Part shown: in pieces, positions 55,514 through 62,268 of the stretch
Layout: every line of letters starts with the position of its first letter
How positions within the stretch are numbered: the stretch's first letter is position 1
Program-made: the position numbers and the translations under genes
NCBI GenBank assembly: GCA_019411365.1
Contig: DXQT01000010.1
Span: 1-64,000, forward strand
Length of the DNA: 64,000 nucleotides
Direction: 5' to 3'
Source of the DNA: Roseburia sp.
GTDB taxonomy: Bacteria; Bacillota_A; Clostridia; Lachnospirales; Lachnospiraceae
Notes under the pieces: generated by a model
What the model was told of the DNA's origin: nothing
The model's input: only the letters and a program-made list of their open reading frames with translations
The model's database searches: none

Positions 55514-56837
55514 AATCCATATCTCCTATTTCGTAATCGTTTTCGTTTTCATCTTCATCCTCATACTCATCTTCATCCTCATTGATAAATGCCCGTTTCA
55601 CCCTATGCACCGGTCCTGCCTGAAGTTTAAAGACAATAAACCCGATCACAAACATTGCTGCGATCACAATCACACCCGCTTTTGAAGTATGAAAAATCTG
55701 CGTGGAAATTCCCATGAGCATTGTTCCCATAAAGGATGCTCCTTTTCCAAAAATATCAAAAATGCCAAAATACTCACTTGATTTTTCCTTTGGTATAATC
55801 TTTGCATAATAAGAACGTGACAATGCCTGGATTGCTCCCTGAAATACACCAACAAATGTTGCCATTACCCAGAATTTCCATGCCGCATCCAGCCAGAGTG
55901 CATAGATGGCAACCAGGAAATATGCTCCAATGCAGACAGTGATCAGATGGGACGTCTCAAATTTCTGTGCCAGTTTGCCAAAAACAATGGCACACGGAAA
56001 CGCAACAATCTGTGTCAGAAGCAACGCAAGAAGAAGGCTTGTATCACTGATTCCAACATCTTTGCCGTAAGAAGTCGCCATCTCAATGATCGTGTATACA
56101 CCATCTATATAGAAGAAAAATGCAACGAGGAAGAGAAACACCTTTTTATCATTTCTGATCTCACCGCACACGGTTCCAAGTCTTTTTACGGTTTCCTTTA
56201 CACCGTTTGTCTTTGTCTCCATATAATAGTTCTGCTTATAATTTTTTAAGAGCGGGATTGTGACAACTGCCCACCATAAGGCATTGATGATAAATGCTCC
56301 TGCTGTCGCTACCGTACCGCTGATTCCAATATAATCCGCTCCAAAAATCAATGCCAGACTGACAACAAAAGGCACACAGCTTCCTATATATCCCCATGCG
56401 TATCCCTGGGATGACACGTCATCCATGCGCTCATCCGTCGTCACATCCACGAGCATAGAATCATAAAAAATAAGGCTGCCGGAAAACCCGACTTTGGTGA
56501 TCACAAATACAACCAGAAATAAAATGGCACTTTTCGGAAGTGCAAGTGCGGCACACCCAAGAACACCGATCAGCATAAACAGCGTAAATAAAGGTTTTTT
56601 CCGGTTCTTTCCATCTGCAACCGTTCCGAGCACCGGCCCTAATATTGCCACGATCAAAGTGGAAATAGAGATCGCATAGCTTAAATATGCGGTGGAGTCC
56701 GAAGCGGATATGCCATTTCCGGCTGCCATGTTTTTAAAATAGATCGGTATGATCGTGGACACTAAAAGCGCAAAGGCAGAGTTGCCTACATCGTACATTA
56801 CCCAGTATTTTTCAAGTTTATTTAATTTCTGTTTCAT
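55494..56837 (-). CDS. MFS transporter, UMF1/Atg22-like
   Basis: Transporter of 447 residues with about 12 membrane segments. The N-terminus KYWVMYDVGNSAFALLVST and the LSYAISISTLIVAILGPVLGT and GIFDIFGKGASFMGTML motifs match the UMF1/VPS-Atg22-like branch of MFS, substrate usually unknown. The C-terminal tail (about 415-447) is extremely acidic (Asp/Glu/Asn repeats EDEDEYEDEDENEN), unusual for the family. The start at 56837 has AGGAGGG upstream and overlaps the lipase gene end by 20 bases. An upstream open frame to 57011 lies inside the lipase gene and is not used. Confidence 0.87.
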   Translation of the reverse strand: MKQKLNKLEKYWVMYDVGNSAFALLVSTIIPIYFKNMAAGNGISASDSTAYLSYAISISTLIVAILGPVLGTVADGKNRKKPLFTLFMLIGVLGCAALALPKSAILFLVVFVITKVGFSGSLIFYDSMLVDVTTDERMDDVSSQGYAWGYIGSCVPFVVSLALIFGADYIGISGTVATAGAFIINALWWAVVTIPLLKNYKQNYYMETKTNGVKETVKRLGTVCGEIRNDKKVFLFLVAFFFYIDGVYTIIEMATSYGKDVGISDTSLLLALLLTQIVAFPCAIVFGKLAQKFETSHLITVCIGAYFLVAIYALWLDAAWKFWVMATFVGVFQGAIQALSRSYYAKIIPKEKSSEYFGIFDIFGKGASFMGTMLMGISTQIFHTSKAGVIVIAAMFVIGFIVFKLQAGPVHRVKRAFINEDEDEYEDEDENENDYEIGDMDFAEERF

Positions 56838-57819
56838 GTTTTTCCCTCCTGTTTTGCAGGATAAAATCAAAGATCTCCTGATAATATCTGCACCTGGTCT
56901 GATAGTCCGCATTAAAAATTTCATGTTTGGAAGCCGGCATGCAGACAAGCGCTGCCGTCTCCACACGATTTTCAAAAACTGCGATCGCACGATTATCCAC
57001 CATTTGGTCATTCCCTGCTATAAAGATCAAAACCGGAATTTTAATCCGCTCCAGATTCTTTTTCCGCATCAGCGTTTCTGTTGCACGCATCGCTGCCAAA
57101 AGCCATCCATAAGTACTGCCATTGGTCTGATATCTGGAATTTTTCAGCCTCTTTTCAAAAATATAATCATAGCGCTCTCTTGAAATACAGCTGCTGTGTT
57201 CAAAATCCGGCCTGCTGTCAAACCCTGTCTGTCCCGCTGCATAACGTTCACCTCTTTTGGTTCTCACATAAAAATCAGCTGTCATTTTTGCCACCCACCA
57301 CGGATACTTTCCGGTCTGCATCCGAAACATCGGTGAAGAAAGGATTGCACGTTCAAATACTTTCGGATGTTCCTCGATATAACGCGCCGCGACCGCACCG
57401 CCCATGGAATGTGCAAATAAGATGCGGTGCCGCTCCATCCGGTAATTCATTTTTTTCATAAAGCAGTCCAGATCTTTGATATAATCTTCAAAATCACGGA
57501 TATATACTTTCTGGTCATCCGAAACCTCACGTTCTGAATAGCCGTGCCCGCGGTGTTCTAAGATATAAACGGAACAGCCCTGCTGCAGAAAATAATAAAT
57601 AACCTCGTTATATTTTTCTGCAAACTCGCTGAATCCATGTGAGATCACAATACAGGTATCCGCCCCCGCTGCCAGATATTGCTGATAAAAAATGGCCGCC
57701 CCGTCATAACTGTGAAAATAAGCATACTTCTGGCATTGCTTCAGGTACGGTTCCACCAGATTTTTCTGCCAGGTCAGATACCCTTCGTCTGCAAAATACA
57801 GACTGCCTGCCGCATTCAT
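56818..57819 (-). CDS. Alpha/beta hydrolase, lysophospholipase / monoacylglycerol lipase type
   Basis: Serine hydrolase of 333 residues (PldB-like). The oxyanion HGF (VISHGFSEFAEKY, about 60-72), YILEHRGHGYSER, the nucleophile elbow FAHSMGGAVAA (Ser about 148), the acid in IAGNDQMVDN (about 275) and His in ASKHEIFN (about 303) make a full triad. No signal peptide. Its ATG overlaps the stop of the GDPD gene (ATGA), so the two are coupled; together they would break phospholipids into glycerophosphodiesters and glycerol-3-phosphate. Confidence 0.9.
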   Translation of the reverse strand: MNAAGSLYFADEGYLTWQKNLVEPYLKQCQKYAYFHSYDGAAIFYQQYLAAGADTCIVISHGFSEFAEKYNEVIYYFLQQGCSVYILEHRGHGYSEREVSDDQKVYIRDFEDYIKDLDCFMKKMNYRMERHRILFAHSMGGAVAARYIEEHPKVFERAILSSPMFRMQTGKYPWWVAKMTADFYVRTKRGERYAAGQTGFDSRPDFEHSSCISRERYDYIFEKRLKNSRYQTNGSTYGWLLAAMRATETLMRKKNLERIKIPVLIFIAGNDQMVDNRAIAVFENRVETAALVCMPASKHEIFNADYQTRCRYYQEIFDFILQNRREKHETEIK

Positions 57820-58613
57820 AACGCCGCCATTTCTTTATGCCTCAACAATTTCACCAGCTCCGGTGTCAATTTCCCATCACTGTACTCTTCCGCAATTTTT
57901 TTGCCGCGGTCCGGATAATTTGTGATCATTGCATCGGCACGCGCCGCACAGACGAGCCGCATATATTTTTCCTCATTTACAGTCCATACATGGACTTTCT
58001 TTTTCTGCCTCCTGCACTCTTCCATAAATCCTTCATACTGAATGTTGTAAAGTGCCGGGTGCAGTGCATCTGCTCCCACAACATACGAAGCGTAACTAAC
58101 CGGATTGATGATTCCATCGCAGTAAAGCATTCCTGTCTCTGCTTCCGGATTGATCTCTTTGATCTTTTGTATGGTATAGTGATTAAAGGAGGAAAAAATC
58201 ACACGTTCCATGAGTCCCATCCGCTCTGTGAGATCTAACACACGCTCCTCAATTTCCGGATAAAACACGACTCCGGTCTTGATTTCCACATTAATGGTCA
58301 GATCTGTCGGTTTTATCAACGCATAGACTTCCTCTAACGTGGGTATCTGTGCATGTTCATACTCCGGATGTGTACGGTTAAAATTATGTTTGATCAGCTT
58401 CGCGTAGGTAAAATCTTTTACCCAGCCGCTTCCGTCACTCACACGGTCGATCGTTTCATCATGGATGACAACAAGTTCTCCGTCTTTTGTGAGCTGCACA
58501 TCCAGTTCAATTCCATCTGCACCCATCTCTACCGCTTTCTCAAAAGCTGCCATTGTATTTTCCGGTGCATAACCGCTCGCACCGCGGTGCCCCCACACGA
58601 GTGTTCTTTCCAT
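57816..58613 (-). CDS. Glycerophosphodiester phosphodiesterase
   Basis: GDPD-family enzyme of 265 residues (UgpQ/GlpQ-like), cytosolic as no signal peptide is present. It hydrolyses glycerophosphodiesters to glycerol-3-phosphate and an alcohol. Catalytic motifs are visible: GHRGASGYAPENTMAAFE (about 8-25), GADGIELDVQLTKDGELVVIHDETIDR (about 30-56, with Glu, Asp and His). The start at 58613 is chosen for GGAG 5 bases upstream; an ATG at 58643 is possible. A Pho box lies about 105 bases upstream, so this gene and its partners probably belong to the phosphate-starvation regulon. Confidence 0.93.
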   Translation of the reverse strand: MERTLVWGHRGASGYAPENTMAAFEKAVEMGADGIELDVQLTKDGELVVIHDETIDRVSDGSGWVKDFTYAKLIKHNFNRTHPEYEHAQIPTLEEVYALIKPTDLTINVEIKTGVVFYPEIEERVLDLTERMGLMERVIFSSFNHYTIQKIKEINPEAETGMLYCDGIINPVSYASYVVGADALHPALYNIQYEGFMEECRRQKKKVHVWTVNEEKYMRLVCAARADAMITNYPDRGKKIAEEYSDGKLTPELVKLLRHKEMAAL

Positions 58614-58718
58614 CTCTGCTCCATTCCTGCCGGTTTCTTCCATCTGCGCACTAAATCCGCCTGTCCGGCATCGATTCTTTTATTTCTCTCATCTTTACCC
58701 TATATCCTAAGCGGATAT

Positions 58719-58758
58719 TGTAAAATGGGTGTGGGGGTTTATGTAAAAAATGGGTAAA
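58719..58758 (-). promoter_or_regulatory. Pho box upstream of the GDPD gene
   Basis: On the minus strand TTTACC (58753-58758) and TTTACA (58742-58747) are 11 bases apart. A degenerate unit follows near 58730 and another TTTACA lies at 58719-58724. The box overlaps the T-run of the upstream terminator. Confidence 0.7.
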
Positions 58759-58789
58759 AAAATACAGAACCACGTTTTTGTGATTCTGT
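58756..58789 (-). terminator. Terminator after the EamA gene and inverted-repeat element
   Basis: ACAGAATCAC-AAAAAC-GTGGTTCTGT followed by ATTTTTTT on the minus strand. Confidence 0.8.
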
Positions 58790-58814
58790 AATATACCTTA
58801 TAATGTTGTTGGCA

Positions 58815-58948
58815 CAAATAGTGCGTTCAGGTTTATTGATTGACAAATTGCGCAAAGCCGTGCCTGTTTTGTTCCGTTGTCCGAAAATAAGAAAAGCATT
58901 CTCGGCTTTGCGCAATTTGTCAGCCGCCATGTTGTGAAGCACTATTTG
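58815..58948. repeat. Long inverted-repeat element, MITE-like or structured RNA
   Basis: Inner arms of 20 perfect base pairs, TGACAAATTGCGCAAAGCCG (58841-58860) and its complement (58903-58922), enclose a 42-base loop. Outer arms CAAATAGTGC (58815-58824) and GCACTATTTG (58939-58948) also pair perfectly. The loop core GTTCCGTTGT-C-CGAAAATAAG recurs at 37277-37297. No gene fits the 58790-58983 gap. The minus-strand terminator at 58756-58789 would give a transcript of about 200 bases ending cleanly. Confidence 0.75.
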
Positions 58949-58983
58949 GTTTTAACATCATATATTTTGATGCCGGAATTACT

Positions 58984-59838
58984 TTAATCCTTATGCGCCG
59001 CCTCATAAACGTTATAGCAGGCTGCCGCTCCGATCACAAGCACTGCGCCAATGACTGCCGTGCGCCCGATTGTCTCACCGCAGAAGATCGCAACTAAAAT
59101 TGGATTTAAGATCGGCTCTAATGTAGAAGTTAAGGATGCCGTGACCGGCGAAACACGATCCAGGCCCCTCGATAAAAAGATGTAGGATAATCCAAACTGG
59201 ATCACACCGAGAAGGATAATACAGATCCATGCCTTCGCAGAATGATCGGTCTCCCCCAAAAACGAAGGCAGTCCGATGCTAAGGCTGATCACATGGGATG
59301 CCAGCAATGACGATTCAAAATCAGCTCCCGGAAAACCTTTCATCATCATAACCAGCGCATAGGTAAATCCCGAAAATACCGCAAGCAGATTTCCCGCCAT
59401 TCCCCCGGCGCTCAGGGAATCTAAAAAGAAGCATAAGATACCAGCAAACACGACCGCACATGCCACCACTGCCGCTTTTTTCGGTTTCTTCTTATATAAT
59501 GCCCACATCAGCAGAATCACAAAGATCGGTTCTGTAAACTGAAGCACGATCGCATTTGCCGCCGTCGTCATCTTTGTCGCTGAAACAAATGTCAATGCCA
59601 TGACTGTGTTGCAGACGGCTCCAAACAGTACCGTCTTGTTCCATACAAATTTTCGTTTTGTGATGACCATATACGATGCGATCAGCATAAATGAAAAAAT
59701 ACTGCGGATTCCCTGGATCGTGATGGAACTCCACGGAATCGACTTTATCAGAACACCTCCAGTGCTGAAACATACTGCTGAGAGCAGCACATAGATGGTT
59801 CCCTTCATACTTTCTTTATCTAATTGTTTTTCCTGCAT
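58984..59838 (-). CDS. EamA/DMT-family transporter
   Basis: Membrane protein of 284 residues with ten hydrophobic segments in two EamA repeats. Each repeat ends in the typical FTEPIFVILLMWALYKK (about 100-116) and TSTLEPILNPILVAIFCGE (about 235-253) motifs. Probably exports a metabolite or amino acid; substrate unknown. GGAGGGAG precedes the ATG. It starts 18 bases after the permease gene upstream, so the two are likely one operon. Confidence 0.9.
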   Translation of the reverse strand: MQEKQLDKESMKGTIYVLLSAVCFSTGGVLIKSIPWSSITIQGIRSIFSFMLIASYMVITKRKFVWNKTVLFGAVCNTVMALTFVSATKMTTAANAIVLQFTEPIFVILLMWALYKKKPKKAAVVACAVVFAGILCFFLDSLSAGGMAGNLLAVFSGFTYALVMMMKGFPGADFESSLLASHVISLSIGLPSFLGETDHSAKAWICIILLGVIQFGLSYIFLSRGLDRVSPVTASLTSTLEPILNPILVAIFCGETIGRTAVIGAVLVIGAAACYNVYEAAHKD

Positions 59839-59856
59839 TTTATTCTCCCTCCCATT

Positions 59857-60984
59857 TTACCGCATTCCCAGCGCAAGCAGCACAAGTACCGCGAGAAAAA
59901 TGATATTTGCCAGATGAAACCACAACAGATAATACCCCTTCGTGCGGTTATAATTATGCGCATATATTTTATAGGAGATCAGGCTCGCCATGGAGGCGAT
60001 CAGTGTGCCAAGTCCCCCTAAATTTACACCAAGCAAAAGCTGCTTTAAATCACCCGAAAAACCGGACAATAACAGTGCCGCCGGAACATTGCTGATCACC
60101 TGGCTTGTGGCAATTCCCACCAGAAGTTCCCTTCCGTTAACCAGTGAATGCAGTACTTCCTGAAACGCCGGCAGCCGTCCGATATTTCCTGTAAAAATAA
60201 AGAAAGCGATAAACGTAAAGATCAGGCAGTAATCCACCTGCCCCAGTACTTTTCTATCTGATAAAAACACAGACACAGCCACCGCCGCAAGCAAAATATA
60301 ATACGGCAGGATCCTTGCCACGACCAAAAGCGCCATAAGGAATAAAACCGCATACATGCCGGTCAGTTTTTTGTTCATTTCCTTTTTTTCTTCCGAAAAA
60401 TGACAGTCTGTCAATCTGATTTTTCTTTTTCTTGCACTTAAAACGAAAATCGTCAGGGCAAGCAGCACACCGGAAACAACCGTATACGGAAGCATCAAGA
60501 CAAGAAACTCCCCAGCATTCATTTCTGAGAGATTATATAAATACAAATTCTGCGGATTTCCAATCGGAGTCAGCATACTTCCAAGGTTCGCCGCTATGGT
60601 CTGAAGCACGATGACCGGCACCATAAGGCGCTCCTGCCCGCATTTTTGCAGCGTGAGAAGTGCAAACGGAACAAACGTCAAAAGCGCAACATCATTGGTA
60701 ATGACCATGCTTGAAAAGAAACACAGAAAAACAAGAACAAATGCCAGCTGCGCCGTATTTTTCGTATGCGCAAGAAGCCGCCGCCCGATCCCATCAAAGA
60801 TTCCATTATTCTGCACGCCCGCCATAATGATCATCAGCGAGAGCAGGATCCCAAGCACACGAAAATCAATATAATCGATATATGCCTGATCCGGATGCAC
60901 AAAAAAAGCGGATATTACCGCTAAAATGGCTGCAACGACCAGCACTGTTTCTTTTTTTACAAATGCTATGATTTTCTCTTTCAT
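59857..60984 (-). CDS. SLC13/ArsB-NhaD-type anion permease
   Basis: Membrane protein of 375 residues with about ten segments, of the ion-transporter superfamily that includes ArsB and NhaD. It has the paired hairpin regions TNDVALLTFVPFALL and PIGNPQNLYLYN (about 100-150) and the C-terminal half with ISNVPAALLLSGF (about 300) and LGGLGTLIASMASLISYKIY. Substrate could be a carboxylate, arsenite or Na+/H+; no arsenic genes are nearby. ATG 60984 is used; 61002 is an equal alternative, with weak sites for both. The gap 61003-61157 to the divergent gene shows no gene. Confidence 0.82.
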   Translation of the reverse strand: MKEKIIAFVKKETVLVVAAILAVISAFFVHPDQAYIDYIDFRVLGILLSLMIIMAGVQNNGIFDGIGRRLLAHTKNTAQLAFVLVFLCFFSSMVITNDVALLTFVPFALLTLQKCGQERLMVPVIVLQTIAANLGSMLTPIGNPQNLYLYNLSEMNAGEFLVLMLPYTVVSGVLLALTIFVLSARKRKIRLTDCHFSEEKKEMNKKLTGMYAVLFLMALLVVARILPYYILLAAVAVSVFLSDRKVLGQVDYCLIFTFIAFFIFTGNIGRLPAFQEVLHSLVNGRELLVGIATSQVISNVPAALLLSGFSGDLKQLLLGVNLGGLGTLIASMASLISYKIYAHNYNRTKGYYLLWFHLANIIFLAVLVLLALGMR

Positions 60985-61157
60985 ATATATGACACCACCC
61001 ATAAAACCTACCTGTCTATTCTAATCACTTTCCCCCCGGATGTAAACAAAAAAAAGCGCATGATTCGTCTGCTTCTGTACACACTATAAAATAACAGACA
61101 CATAGCTATGTAAAATCAAACTTTTGTATATGAGTGAATCAATAAAATGCGTGAATA

Positions 61158-61179
61158 TAGCGCAAGAATGGAGCATATG
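61158..61179 (+). repeat. Leader SD string upstream of the oxidoreductase gamma/delta gene
   Basis: AGCGCAAGAATGGAGCATATG ends at the ATG. It matches the string at 16617-16632 and provides GGAG. Confidence 0.6.
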
Positions 61180-62268
61180 ATGTACACCCCAGTTACACTT
61201 CCGGTTACAAATGAATACGGTTATTTTGAAATACGGTTAGAGAGCATCGGCGGTCTCGGCGCAAATCTCTGCGGAAAAATGCTCGGCGAACTCGGTGCCT
61301 TATACCTTTCCTTAAACTCCTTAAGTTTTTCCAGCTACGGATCTGAAAAACGAGGTTCACCGGTAAAATCCTATATCCGCTGGAGTCCCGCTTCCCATCC
61401 ACTGCGCATCAACAGCCCGGTATTACAACCGCATGTACTTGGCATTTTTCACGAAGGGCTGATCGGGACTTACCCAGTATTAGACGGGATTTCCGCCGAC
61501 ACAAAAATTGTTTTAAATACACCTTTATCCTGTGATGAAGCGGCAGAAAAATACAATATTCCAACTGGAACGCTGTATTGTCTGGACGCACTCTCCATCG
61601 CCATGGAATCCAGATCCCGCATTAACATGGTTATGCTCGGTGCGATTGCCAGAGCGTGTCCTTTTATCCCGATGGATTCCATTGAAACACTCTGCAAAAA
61701 TACTATTGGGAAAAAATATCCGGCACTGATCGGGGCAAATCTGCAGGGTTTAAAAATGGGGTATGAAAAAACAGCTGAAAAAAAGATTCCTGACAGAACT
61801 GCTTCCCCTTCTCTCGCAAAAGAAACTTATATCTGGGGCTACAAAAACGCCCCGATAGGCGGGATCAATACACGCCCCGGCAGCACGGTATCAAATGACC
61901 TCTCCCCCTCCCGCGAAGGTTATATTCCCCTCTTTTTGCAGGATCGGTGCATCAACTGCGGACTCTGTGATTCTACCTGTCCGGATATGGTATTTCAGTT
62001 TGCACCAGGAACTTATAAGGGGAAAGAGGCAATGGTCAACCAGGGACTTGATTACAGACACTGCAAAGGCTGTCTCCGCTGCGTGGATGTCTGTCCGACT
62101 CACGCTCTGGTAAAAGCAGAAGAAAAAGATTACCCGGACAAGCCGCATTCCATGCCGGATCAGGATCTGCTGCCAGACTCTGTCCGGTACCAGAAGACCG
62201 GCGCAAATTCCTGGATCACCAGTGATTCTTATCTTGATGAAAAACGTATTGACGGAGGTATCGTATAA
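61180..62268 (+). CDS. 2-oxoacid:acceptor oxidoreductase gamma subunit fused to a 2x[4Fe-4S] delta domain
   Basis: Protein of 362 residues. Residues about 1-185 are the gamma domain (FEIRLESIGGLGANLCGKMLG, then SFSSYGSEKRGSPVKSYIRWS). A linker of about 50 residues leads to a ferredoxin domain with two cluster motifs, CINCGLCDSTCP (about 252-263) and CKGCLRCVDVCP (about 292-303). Together with the next gene it makes a four-domain enzyme that oxidises a 2-oxoacid with CoA and passes electrons to ferredoxin. The start at 61180 is 6 bases from GGAG; the ATG at 61177 is only 3 bases from it, and others at 61147 and 61168 precede it. The stop overlaps the next start (TAATG). Confidence 0.9.
   Translation: MYTPVTLPVTNEYGYFEIRLESIGGLGANLCGKMLGELGALYLSLNSLSFSSYGSEKRGSPVKSYIRWSPASHPLRINSPVLQPHVLGIFHEGLIGTYPVLDGISADTKIVLNTPLSCDEAAEKYNIPTGTLYCLDALSIAMESRSRINMVMLGAIARACPFIPMDSIETLCKNTIGKKYPALIGANLQGLKMGYEKTAEKKIPDRTASPSLAKETYIWGYKNAPIGGINTRPGSTVSNDLSPSREGYIPLFLQDRCINCGLCDSTCPDMVFQFAPGTYKGKEAMVNQGLDYRHCKGCLRCVDVCPTHALVKAEEKDYPDKPHSMPDQDLLPDSVRYQKTGANSWITSDSYLDEKRIDGGIV

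Noticed and set aside
55513..57011. MFS protein extended by 58 N-terminal residues
   Set aside because: The extra part is the lipase gene read in another frame; a good ribosome binding site supports 56837.
58739..58942. Possible 67-codon gene on the minus strand
   Set aside because: It runs through both arms of the inverted repeat and through the terminator and Pho box; no SD sequence.
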